Assembly (NCBI RefSeq): GCF_018812025.1
Contig: NC_063058.1
Location: 19,366,797-19,430,796, forward strand
Reading direction: 5' to 3'
DNA from: Megalobrama amblycephala
Lineage: Eukaryota; Chordata; Actinopteri; Cypriniformes; Xenocyprididae
DNA: 64,000 nt
The position numbers and the translations under genes are program-made. The notes beneath the pieces are model-generated. The model had not been told where the DNA came from and did no database searches. It worked only from the letters and a program-made list of their open reading frames with translations. Below, piece by piece: positions 37,203 through 60,923 of the stretch (within the stretch, counting starts at the first letter, position 1; the number at the start of each line of letters is the position of its first letter).

Positions 37203-39198
37203 TTATAAATTTATATATATGATTATAAAATGTAATATTAAATTTAATATTTATATTTCATAGACATTTAATATTTTGATATTCCAAATGTATATTTAAA
37301 TGCCTTTTTTAAAATATTTTTAAATACTATAAAATATTACTAAATGCTTAATATTGTTCTCACACATTTCAGATGGGTCTTCTTTACACATGAAAACATA
37401 ATAGCCTTAAAACAAAAGCCAATTTTTTAATTAAAATATATTAATATTTAATATTTAAAATATATATGGATTTAATATCAATATTATTTACACATTTTAA
37501 GTGGATTTTTACACATAAAATAGCTTTACTATAAATGCCAATTATTTAATGTTATATTTAAAATATATCATTTATATTACAAAAATGTAACATTTAAGTT
37601 TTGATCATAATATAAATATTTAACATTTTTTATTATTTTTTAAAAACATTTAAAATATAATTATTATTATTTTAAATACTATTTATTTTTCTCAACCATT
37701 TTATTATATTTTCATGGGTAAAGACCCACTAATATGAAAGCCAATTATTCATATTTAAAATGGATAATTATAATAATATAAATATGCAATATTTTTAACA
37801 TTAATAGTTATATATATATATATATATACAGTACAGTCCAAAAGTTTGGAACCACTAAGATTTTTAATGTTTTTAAAAGAAGTTTCGTCTGCTCACCAAG
37901 GCTACATTTATTTAATTAAAAATACAGTAAAAACAGTAATATTGTGAAATATTATTACAATTTAAAATAACTGTTTTCTATTTGAATATATTTCACAAAG
38001 TAATTTATTCCTGTGATGGCAAAGCTGAATTTTCAGCATCATTACTCCAGTCTTCAGTGTCACATGATCCTTCAGAAATCATTCTAATATGCTGATCTGC
38101 TGCTCAAGAAACATTTAATGTGTACAATTGTACAAAATATTTGTGTACAATATTTTTTTTCAGGATTATTTGATGAATAGAAAGTTCAAAAGAACAGTGT
38201 TTATCTAAAAATCTAATCTTTTGTAACATTATAAATGTCTTTACTGCCACTTTTGATTGATTTAATGCATCCTTGCTGAATAAAAGTATTCATTTCTTTA
38301 ATTTCTTTTCAAAAAAATAAAAATAAAAATTCTTACTGACCCCAAACTTTTGAACGGTAGTGTATAATGCTACAGAAGCTTTGTATTTCAGATAAATGCT
38401 GTTCTTTTGAACTTTCTATTCATCAAGGAATCCTGAAAAAAAAAGTACACAACTGTTTTCAACATTGAAAATAATCATAAATGTTTATTGAGCAGCAAAT
38501 CAGCATATTAGAATGATTTCTGAAGGATCATGTGACACTGAAGACTGGAGTAATGATGCTGAAAATTCAGCTTTGCATCACAGGAATAAATTACTTTGTC
38601 AAATATATTTAAATAGTACACAGTTATTTTAAATTGTAATATTATTTTACAATATTACTGTTTTTACTGTATTTTTAATTAAATAAATGTAGCCTTGGTG
38701 AGCAGACGAAACTTCTTTTAAAAACATTAAAAATCTTAGTGGTTCCAAACTTTTGGACTGTACTGTATATAGCCACTAAATACAGTTTTATAAGGGGCTC
38801 CCTCAGAAGGGCATCAACATATTTGGGGACACATTATATAGCATAAAACAAATAAACTAACCTTTTAATCAGCACTTACCAAAGTAGTTCACAGCAAATC
38901 CTTGAAAAACACAGAATGCATCCCCTAAAAAGAAAGATCCTTCATAATTTGTGATGGTGACAATGGCAGAGCCGCAGGTGGCAATCATAAGATCCGACAC
39001 AGCCAGGCTGAGAATGATGACGTTCATCGCATTGAGAAAACGCACGTTCTTCAGCATTACGGCAATCACCAACAAGTTATTGAACACAGAAAGTAGCGTG
39101 TTTATAAACATGAGGTATGAGAGTATGCTGTAGCCCACGCGTGGAAAAATAGTAGGTTGTACAGTCATGGTCAAATCTGTTGTGGTGATGCTCTCCAT
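33910..39198 (-). CDS. Non-visual opsin
   Basis: A retinal-binding GPCR with four exons: 38880-39198, 36271-36599, 34140-34385, 33910-34023; 335 aa. K282 in YFAKTSPVYNPIIYF is the retinal Schiff-base lysine. C96 and C173 form the expected disulphide. ERY is at 120-122, CWLP at 250-253 and NPIIY at 288-292. The position equivalent to bovine Glu113 is Q99, while the Glu181 equivalent is E167 (GPEGVQTSC), so E167 is the likely counterion, as in bistable opsins. The ERY region LVSLCTLTLLAYERY and the GWSSYGPEG loop look closest to the encephalopsin/TMT and fish-specific Opn6/Opn9 types, not rod or cone opsins. I cannot fix the orthology group from memory. The tail is short (SCGRYIPRD onward). Introns hold a piggyBac-type MITE and a long foldback element. 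Confidence 0.9.
34995..35818. mobile_element. piggyBac-like non-autonomous element in an opsin intron
   Basis: Has the classic arrangement TTAA-CCCTTAAATGCATGACTG on the left and GTATGCATTTAAGGG-TTAA on the right. It is 824 bp. Sub-terminal words CGGGTCTTTATCGACCCGG and GGGTCACTAAAGACCC form partly inverted repeats. No transposase frame. Confidence 0.8.
35863..36220. mobile_element. Short TIR element in an opsin intron
   Basis: Ends GCTGCATCTGAAATCGCATA and the complement of GCTGCATCCGAAATCGCATA. About 358 bp. It contains a second inverted word pair around CTACTACATAGTAG. It ends about 50 bp before the opsin exon that stops at 36271. Target duplication not clear. Confidence 0.6.
36777..37215. 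repeat. (TA)n tracts inside a direct and inverted repeat
   Basis: Four long TA runs (about 36824-36871, 36938-37011, 37122-37155, 37167-37198) are interleaved with copied unique words. ATAGTCGTTAAAATATTTG occurs at about 36796 and 37027 as a direct repeat. TTGGCTTTTTAAAATGTGTA at about 36883 recurs as its complement at about 37090. It lies in an opsin intron. Confidence 0.75.
37829..38765. mobile_element. Long foldback Tc1/mariner-type MITE, copy 2
   Basis: Same palindromic element as 9891-10818, with the same ends (CAGTACAGTCCAAAAGTTTG and its complement), TA flanks and near-identical arms. The visible differences are a few substitutions and a short insertion near 38240. It lies in the first intron of the opsin gene. 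Confidence 0.8.
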
Positions 39199-41058
39199 GA
39201 TTGAGAATGAGCTCTGGAAACTGTGACAGCAGTGCGTTTTGTTCAGAGCCGGTCAGACCATCATATTATCGGCTTTGAAGAATGGGATCAGATATTGCCT
39301 ACAGCTACAGCTAATACCTGATTTTTTTTTTTTTTTAATACCAGTAGAAAGTAATCTGAAGCATCTGCTCACCGTATCCATTTGCTAAAGGCCATTTGTC
39401 AAATTACTCATTGCTGGCTAATTAATAAAAGCAGCCTTAGAAAAAGAAAACTGGAGATGACTGTTTTAAGATAATTATATATAGACATTATACTTTGCCT
39501 TTTAATACCAATAGCATAAAACAAAAAACACAAAACAATGATTAATTTGATTACATTTGTAATAAATATCCCAAATAAAATACACTTCAAATAATATGAA
39601 CACATTTGAACAATGTCAAATAAATGACAAAGGCAAAAAAGTGTCACAAGAGTCCTTCCTTCAGTATCAAAAAAAAGATAAGCAGACAAAAAAAAAAAAA
39701 AAACTAGTGTGCGTTCTCAATTTTAGCAAAAGTCCGTCCAATACTGGCATCTTCAAAACACCTAGCAAACATTCATACAATACCAAGTTCAGTATACTGA
39801 AATTATTTAAAAAATATATATTTACCATGTCAGCAAAAATGCCCTACAAGCGATTGCGCGAAATAAAGTAGTACAATACGCTCCTTCACTGACTGTAAGA
39901 GTCACATGAACTCTCAGTGTACAGCAACTAGATTTTTGCTATAAATGTTGATTTCTAAACAGTTACACAATGTCAACATTCGACAAAAACATACAGGAGG
40001 CAGCAAAAATATGAAACCACATTGAAAATTTGAGATTTAAAATCTAATTTACAACTGGAACGTTTTAGGATTTTGGAAAATTTATCATAAAAATAATAAA
40101 AATTGTTATACTTTAATAAAATAAAATATACATTCAAAAGATTGAAGTTGGCAAGATTTTTTAATGTTTCTGAAAAAAATTCACTGCATTTATTTGATTA
40201 AAAAAAAGGAAAATAAATATTAAAATAGTTTTTATCTTAATATATTAATTTATTCATGTGAAGGCAGTCATTATAGATTAATAAAATGTATTCATTTATT
40301 TGAAATAGAATCTGTTATAACATCATAAATGTCATTACCGTCACTGTTTTGATCAATGCATTATTGCTGAATAATTATATTAATTTCCATCAAAAAAAAT
40401 GGACTGACCCCAAAGTTTTGAATGGTAATGTGCATTTTTTCACTAGTGGTCTCACATTTTTGAAGCTCACTGTATATTATTGCTAAAAAACACTATGTAA
40501 GGCTTTTAAAACATTAAACACTGAAAATAATTTTGTTCATTTCAAGATGAATATAGTGTCCGTCTGTCTTCCTGAGAGTTTCTCTTTTGTTCTTCATCAG
40601 CTATCTGAAACCAGGTTCAGCTCAAACCCTTCTTAACCCTTCAATATGTACATTCACTTTGAAAAAACGTGTTTGCGTGTGTCAAGTATCCACTCCCTTA
40701 GTCTTTCAATAAGCTTAAGGGAGATGGATTTATGAAGGCCCATAATGAAAGAAAAAAAAAAAAACATTTAAAAATAAAATCTCTCCTACACTATGAGGCA
40801 CATTAAAAAAAGCACAAGTTCTCTCTTATCCATGTAAACTCGTTTCTCATCAATTTACATGATATCTTACAGCGAAGGTTACATTTTAAATTAAGATATG
40901 GATAGATTGCATGTACCACAGCACAGATCTACACTAGAATTATATTATTTGAAGTGATTCACCCACATTTTTCAAAGCTGAATCTGATTGAAGTGATGTA
41001 ACATAACAGCAGCTGTTCTGTGGTACGTACATTTTAAAGCCTCTGTCATTTAGTCTCT
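39199..41058. other. Intergenic interval between opsin and nt5dc3
   Basis: Mostly AT-rich unique sequence. A degraded Tc1-type foldback fragment (about 40130-40435, ending GACCCCAAAGTTTTGAATGG) is the only recognised part. It must hold the opsin promoter on the left and the nt5dc3 3' untranslated region on the right. No convincing gene was seen. Confidence 0.5.
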
Positions 41059-53306
<12,248 letters not shown>

Positions 53307-53685
53307 ATTTGCACCGCACCAGAGCTGCCTTCAGTACAGTATGACAGAACAGCGCGTTCAGCTGTACATGCTCAAATATACACATGCTTACTTCCGTTTG
53401 CACGTCTAGACTGTTTTCCATAATAAAAGTCCATGTAAAAAAAATGTTCAGACGAAAACAGTAAAAAAAAATAGAGAAAAGTCATATTTTCACTATAGTT
53501 TCATTTTCTGAAATTAATTTCGTATTTTTTCCTAAATAAAAGCACCAAGACCTGAAATGGTTAGAGAAACTCTGAATTAGGCTATAACTCAAAAACAATT
53601 GTACAGAATCAGAAAGAAAAAATGTTGAGCGTAAGTTCGAATTTTTTTATATGAAAAATGGAGACACAGTACACATGTAAATAAC

Positions 53686-53691
53686 TTTATT
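53686..53691 (-). terminator. Polyadenylation signal for uqcc6
   Basis: TTTATT on the plus strand is AATAAA on the minus strand, 106 bp beyond the uqcc6 stop codon and about 380 bp upstream of the nt5dc3 start. Confidence 0.55.
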
Positions 53692-53796
53692 CACAGAATA
53701 AAATAACTTTTGTACCATTTTACTCAGGCTTTGAAAAAAAAAAAAAAAAAAAAAGATGTTTCTATACACAGTAGCTATGAAAAACAAATCAATGGG

Positions 53797-55226
53797 TCAC
53801 TGTTTCTCAGAGTCTGTCTGTCTTTCTTTCAAGCCAAGAAGTTCTGTTCGCAGTTCTCCAGGCTTTGGTGGGACCTCTGGAATGGTCTATGATTTAAGAA
53901 GAATAAAATAAATAAATAAAAACATTGTTTATGCCGGACTTAATGTTTATAGTCAACATGAAATTATCATTTATCTAATTTATTTTTATAATGTACGTTC
54001 CTGGACTTATTTATAACATGTATTGATGAATGTAATTAAAATAAAGTTAAAATTGAAAATGATAATTATCCCATGATTTACTCACCATTTTAAATATGGA
54101 TATTTATCTTACAAAAATTAGAATGGATTACTTTTATGATGGGTGGATGTGCTTTTTGGAGCTTCAAAAATTCAGGCACTATTCAATGACATTACAAAGC
54201 TGGCAAGAGCCAGGAAATTATTTAAAGGGTTAGTTCACCCAAAAATGAAAGTTGTCATTTATTACTCACCCTCATGTTGTTCTACACCCGTAAGACCAAT
54301 ATCTTATATTCAGATGTTGTTGAAATCCAATGGCTCAGTGAGGCCTCCATTGAGAGCAAAGCCATTCAAACTCTCAAGGTCCATTAATGTACTAAAAACG
54401 CAGTTCATGTGAGTTCAGTGGTTCTATCTTAATATTATAAAGTTCAATATTAATATTATAAATCGACGAGAATACTTTTTGTGTGGCAAAAAAAAAATAA
54501 CGACTTTATTCAACAATATCTAGTGATGGGCAATTTCAAAACACTGCTTCATGAAGCTTCTGAGCTTTATGAATCTTTTGTTTCGAATCAGTGATTCGGA
54601 TCTCCTATCAAACGCCTAAACTGCTGAAATCATGTGACTTTTTTTTTTTGGCGCACAAAAAATATTCTTGTCGATTTATAATATTAATATTGAACCACTG
54701 TACTCACATGAACTGTTTCAAATATGTTTTTAGTACATTGATCTTGAGAGAGTGTCATTGCTCTCAATGCAGGCCTCACTGAGTCATCGGATTTCACCAA
54801 AAATATCTTAATTTGTGTTCTGAAGATGAACGAAGGTGTTACGGGTGTGGAACGACATTAAGGGTGAGTAATAAATGACATTATTTTTGGGTGAACTAAC
54901 ATTTTAATATTACTCTGTGTTCAACTGAAAGAAGAAAGTCATATACACCTAGGATGGCTTGAGGGTGAGTAAATTATGGGATAATTTTAATTTTTTGGGT
55001 GAACTATTCCTTTAAAATCCCAAATTACAGAAATAAAATGGGTTGCAAATGGCAATTCATATTTACAGACAAACACCTAAACAAATGAAGACGCACAAAA
55101 CCTGATCTGGAAACTTACTAAATCAGGACGGTAATACTGATGCACAACCTGTGCTCCAGCAAACATTGACAACACACTGGCTGCAAACATCCTTAGATAT
55201 CGTGGCCATGATACACCTGCTGGCAT
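53797..55226 (-). CDS. uqcc6: Ubiquinol-cytochrome c reductase complex assembly factor 6 (brawnin, C12orf73-like microprotein)
   Basis: A 65-residue inner-mitochondrial-membrane microprotein that helps assemble respiratory complex III. Two exons, 55119-55226 (36 codons) and 53797-53886 (29 codons plus stop), are joined by a clean GT-AG intron between codons. The N-terminus is the family start MPAGVSWPRYLRMF, followed by a single hydrophobic segment (about residues 13-28, FAASVLSMFAGAQVV). The conserved HQYYRPDL motif is followed by TIPEVPPKPGELRTELLGL. The human protein is 71 aa. Each exon is too short to stand out as an open frame. Its place beside nt5dc3 and tdg, in this orientation, matches human 12q23.3 and supports the call. 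The intron holds nested repeats. Confidence 0.93.
54046..55013. repeat. TIR repeat interrupted by another foldback element, uqcc6 intron
   Basis: The left end ATAATTATCCCATGATTTAC and the right end GTAAATTATGGGATAATTTT are inverted copies. A related solo copy is at 62448-62668 in tdg. The middle is taken by the element 54226-54903. Confidence 0.6.
54226..54903. repeat. TTAA-flanked foldback of the AGGGTTAGTTCACCC family
   Basis: Starts AGGGTTAGTTCACCC. The arms ATTACTCACCCTCATGTTG and its complement close at about 54903, where TTAA follows. It carries a duplicated inner part with GAATATTTTTGTG-like words. It lies inside the repeat 54046-55013. Confidence 0.65.
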
Positions 55227-55333
55227 CCTTAAATCTCAGCTGGCTGACAAATGTTTTGCCAATTAAGAGACTTTAAACCTAAAGAAAGAAAAAAGTTATA
55301 ATTGCTCCACTAACAATGTTTGGGTTATGTTAA

Positions 55334-57655
55334 AGGATTAGTTCACTTTCAAATTAAAATTTCCTGATAATTTACTCACCCCCATGTCATCCAAGATGTT
55401 CATGTCTTTCTTTCTTCAGTCGAAAAGAAATTAAGGTTTCTGATGAAATCATTCCAGGATTTTTCTCCATATAGTGGACTTCAATGGAGCCCAAATGGTT
55501 GAAGGTCAAAATGACAGTTTACAGCGATCCCAGACTAGGAAGAAGGGTCTTATCTAGAGAAACCATCGCTCATTTTCTAAAAAAAACAATACAAATTTGA
55601 TACGTTTTAACCATAAATGCTCATCTTGAACTAGCTCTCTTCTTCTCTATTTGAATTCCGGTAGTGTAGATGCTGCTAAGTGTATTACTGCCCTCAACAG
55701 GTCAAAGTTTGAACTAAACTGTCATATACAATATGCTAGTGCAAGTATATAACAATCAGTGTTGGTCACATTGCTTTAAAAAAGTAATTAGTTATAGTTA
55801 CTAGTTACTTCTCACAAATAGTAACGGAGTTAGTAACTGAGTTACATCATTATAAAAGTAACTAATTACCAGGGAAAGTAACTATTGCGTTACTTTAAAA
55901 AAATAAAATAAAAATAAAAATATGCCAAATAAATTGAATGCCCCCAATATTACATATAAATCTAAGAATAAATTATTCTTGATGCGACTCCTGACTCATG
56001 ATCCGCTCTTGCTCACGACATGAAATTTCTCTGTACTGTGTTGGTAGCCATTAAAGAAAACGTAGTTTCATATTTATGTTTAAATAGTCCTATGTTATGT
56101 TTTAAATCCATTTATTCGATTATGAAAAGTTAGTGAACAGCATGAGTAAGATGCTGCGCAAATATATCGGGAGACATGGAGTGGGTCAGATAAGATTTTT
56201 ACCACTTCATTAAGTTTTGCTTTGTAGAAAGCCTTTCTTTAAAGTGAATTTCGTTTTGTACAAATTGTATCTTAGTTTTAATCAATGTTTCATCTACAAA
56301 TTGCTTTGATTTAATATATAACAAGCAAATATAGCAGACAATAAAATCATGACATGGAGGCGCGGGCGCGATCACTGGCGCGTGAACTGGAGCGCGTCTT
56401 AAATGAACCGAAACTCAGAGGCTGCTTGCCTCGCAGACATGAGAAATATATCTATAGAATGCTTGAAATATCTACTTTAACGAAAATGAAGTTATTAAAA
56501 ACGAAAAGAAAGAGGCTACTCTGATTATGTAGCCTAATCCGAATGAAATGTGCATTATCTCTCTAGGCGCGTCCATATGAGCAGATGATCAGCAATGAGA
56601 ATCAGCAATGTCAACTTCATCTTTGCAGCCGACACTGATTCAGAAAACATTACTTTATTAATAAACAATGTCTCCTTACTGTTTTTGTCACACTCATAAT
56701 CATTACTTTTGCCGGTTCTTTATGGCAATTATGCGTGCCATTGAGTGCTATATAGCCTTTATTATGTAAACGCTCCTTATTATAGTTTATTCTCTCCAGT
56801 ATTTAATAAATTAAATTAATATAAATGTGATTAGTCAACTAATAGCTTAAATGAACAACTACTAGTCGACTAGAAAAAAAACTCATTTCACATATTTTCG
56901 ATCAAGCATCAAAAAGGGTATTCTGGTTTGAGCTCGCGATTCACGCGCATGCTCTGACAGACACACACACAGCGCATCATACATTATTATCAGTTTAAAA
57001 TTATATTTGTGTATGACTTACCGCAGCACACACCAGAGAAAAAAACTTTGCAGGTCCTATGGCTGAGAGAGAGCTTACTCGGATGAAAACCGCTTCAGTG
57101 AGCTCAATTATAGTAACGCTGCATTTTTTTTGTCAGTAACGGTAACGGCGTTGTAACGGAGAAAAAGTCATTCGTTTGATTACTCGTTACTGAAAAAAGT
57201 AACGGCGTTAGTAACGCCGTTTATTTATAACGCCGTTATTCCCATCACTGATAACAATTAGTTCAAACTTTGACCTGTGGAGGGCAGTAATACACTTAGC
57301 AGTGTCTACACTGCCGGAATTCTAATAGAGAAGAAGAGAGCTAGTTCAAGATAAGCATTTATGGTTAAAGCTTATATAATTATATTTTTTTAGAAAATTA
57401 GTGATTGTTTCTCTAGATAAGACCCTTATTTCTCGTCTGGGATCGTGTAGAGCGCTTTGAAGCTGCAGTGAAACTGATTTTGACCTTCAACCGTTTGGGC
57501 TCCACTTAAGTCCACTATATGGAGAAAAATCCTGGAATGTTTTCATCAAAAACCTTAATTTCTTTTCGACTGAAGAAAGAAAGACATGAACATCTTGGAT
57601 GACATGGGGGTGAGTAAATTATCAGGAAAATTTAATTTGAAAGTGAACTAATCCT
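55334..57655. repeat. TTAA-flanked foldback element split by a hAT insertion
   Basis: Starts AGGATTAGTTCACTTTC, ends GAAAGTGAACTAATCCT, and TTAA is outside both. Arms of about 410 bp are nearly identical inverted copies (CATGTCATCCAAGATGTTC and its complement). The loop is occupied by the hAT element 55757-57250. It lies in the uqcc6-tdg interval. The stretch 57656-58897, which should hold the tdg promoter, is AT-rich with nothing recognised. Confidence 0.8.
55757..57250. mobile_element. Non-autonomous hAT element with intact 8-bp duplication
   Basis: Starts CAGTGTTGGTCACATTGC and ends TTCCCATCACTG. The octamer ATAACAAT lies directly on both sides (55749-55756 and 57251-57258). Sub-terminal regions are rich in AGTAACG/CGTTACT words. 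1494 bp without a transposase frame. Confidence 0.88.
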
Positions 57656-58897
57656 TTAACCCATTGCCACTGTTTTAAATTATTTAATGTATATTTTAAA
57701 TCTATATTTGTTTCAGTGCAGCTTAAAAGTAAGCATTTCAAGTGACACATAAGTATTTTATAAGTCAATTTCAAAACATCAGTTTTTGCTATAAGGTCAT
57801 TTTATCATTACTAGCTATCTTAAACGTAGCAACAAATGAAGTATATGTGCTATTAAATAAGAACAGCATTATATTTCCCACGTTAAGTAGGATAAAGTCT
57901 GGAGAACGATATACTAACCTTGTTAAGTTACAGTCGAAATAACATTACGGAGTGGTTTTGTTGTACGACATTCAGCAGTAAAGGTTCTTGTTACATGTCT
58001 CACATGTTTGCTTTGGAAATCATATTTATCATAGGGTGTACTGAAATAATAATTTGCCTTAATTTCACTAAGCAACTGATGAAAAATAATTAAATTGATT
58101 AAATACTTTATTCTACACGTATGTGAACATTAGTAATTGCATGCACACCATAAGATGCGATTTAAATATAAATGTATGAAGAGAAAAACACAAATTCCCC
58201 TTTGTAAATAATGGTAGAGTCCAACAATGTGAAGCCAGCCATTAGAAAACTAACGTTTTATTGTGCAAAAGTGTGAATTTAAGTTCGGTAAGAATTGTAC
58301 TTTATATTGATGTTTTAAAATGTTAATTTTTAAATCGTTGTCTATAATAAATAAATAAAATGCAAAGCTTTGAAAACAAAAATATGCAATTGTGTCAGTA
58401 AAACAGACTTTTATTTTGAATTTAGGCTTTACCTTTGTTGACATTTTTACCTACACCGGCTTCATTCATCATGTGTAGCATCATTTAGCTCATTTTTCTG
58501 CATAAAATACTGATATGTGCCAGAAAAGGTCTGAAGAATATATATGGCAGGTAAGATTCATGACCCAAACGCACAGAAATATATCTGTACGTAACGAAAC
58601 GAGTTATTTTATGCTTGTATGCGGCCAATTGTCCACACACAGCTCTTAGCTTATTGAATGCAATGAGCTAGTTAGATGCATCCTATAGTGCTGCCCATAA
58701 CAAGATGCTAACTATGTATATTTCTAGATAATTTGTGTATTTTATATTATCTTTTGACGTTTAATTGATAAGCTAAGCGTAATAAAAACGGGACGGATTT
58801 AACGAGAGATTAAACAAAGGGAGGTGTGGTTAACCAGCTGGCATATTAGTAACATAAACATGAATATTAATCTATTAAAGTAAGACCACCAATTAAG

Positions 58898-59796
58898 ATG
58901 GAAGAAAGGCAGTATTCATCTCTGACGGCCCCTATGGATTATCTTCAGTACTGGTAAGTTTGCCCAGCCCAAAAAGATCCCAAAAAAGTTAATAAATCTT
59001 TTAAATAAACTAGTGATTTTTTAAAAATGTGATTAAGATTAACATCTCGACAAATGCTCTCAAAATGGGATATGAAGGTGTATGGTAAATGTGAAAACAC
59101 TGACAAGATTAGATTATTCCTGAGCTTTTCAAGTAAGTGCAGTGTTTCTCTCTTTGTAATTTTGTTTTCTCAGGTATCAAACCAGTCCCCAGCAGTACCA
59201 GCCGGAGCAGGTGCCGCACTACCACCAGATGGTTAATGCCGCCCAGTTCACCGAGAGACCCATGGAGGACAAAATCATGACTGATTTATCTGTGCATCAA
59301 GATCCATATCTGGATCAACCTCAACAGCATCACCAAGATTCATATCTGGATCAGCCACATCAAGATCCATATCTGGATCAACCTCAACAGCATCATCAAG
59401 ATTCATATTTGGATCAACCTCAACAGCCTCAACAACCCTCTGTCCAACAACCTGGTACAGCCGTTTCCTCACATCCATTTTAACTGGGATATTTCGGCAG
59501 CCCATTTGTACAACTTATTAAATATCTGTTTTTCAGCCCTTCCGACAACTCCAGCAAAAGGAAAGAAAAGGGGAAGGCCTCTAAAAAGCGAAGTAAAGGA
59601 AAAGACGGATGCTGAAGAGAATGCCAAAAAAGCAAAGAGGACGTTAGATCGGTTCAACGGCATGTCAGTGGAGGAAGTCATGGCTAGAAAGCTGCCAGAC
59701 GTCATCACACATAATCTTGACATGCTGATTGTGAGTTATTGTTATTGAGTTATATGATCTGTATTTATTTATTCTATCAATTCAGTATAAATTTAG

Positions 59797-59883
<87 letters not shown>

Positions 59884-60892
59884 CACAGTGGTGTAAAAGT
59901 GCTTGCCCCCGTCCTGATTTTTTTATTTTTTTTTGAATGTTTGTCACACTTTAATGTTTCAGATCATCAAACTAATTTTAATATGAATCAAAGATAACAC
60001 AAGTAAACATACCATGCAGTTTTTAAATGAAGGTTTTTATTATGAAGGGAAAACAAAATCCAAACCCTCATGGCCCTGTGTGAAAAAGTGCTTGCTTGCT
60101 TGGGAAAATACTCTGTGGACTGATGAGACAAAAGTTGACAAAAATGTCTGCCGTAAAAGTAACACAGCATTTCAGAAAAAGAACATCATACCAACAGTAA
60201 AATATGGTGGTGGTAATGTGATAGTCTGGGGCTGTTTTGCTGCTTCAGTACCTGGAAGACTTGCTGTGATAAATGGAACCATGAATTCTGCTGTCTACAA
60301 AAAAATCCTGAAGGACAATGTCCGGCCATCTGTTTGTGACCTCAAGCTGAAGCGAACTTGGGTTCTGCAGCAGGACAATGATCCAAAACACACCAGCAAG
60401 TCCACCTCTGAATGGCTGAAGAAAAACAAAATGAAGACTTTAGAGTGGCCTAGTCAAAGTCCTGACCTCAATCCTATTGAGATGCTGTGGCATGACCTTA
60501 AAAAGGTGGTTTATGCTTGAAAACCTTCCAATGTGACTGAATTACAACAACTCCGCAAAGATGAGTGGGCCAAAATTCCTCCACAGTGCTGTAACAAAAA
60601 ATGAAGACTTCGGAGTGGCCTAGTCAAAGTCCTGACCTAAATCCTATTGAGATGCTGTGGCATGACCTTAAAAAGTTGGTTTATGCTCGAAAACCTTCCA
60701 ATGTGACTGAATTACAACAATTCTGCAAAGATGAGTGGGCCTAAAATCCTCCACAGCGCTGTAACAGACTCATTGCAAGTTATCGCAAATGCTTGTTTGC
60801 AGTTTTTGCTGCTAAGGGTAGCCCAACCAGTTATTAAAAAAATCAGGAAGGGGGCAAGCACTTTTTCACACAACTGTAAACATATATATATG

Positions 60893-60923
<31 letters not shown>

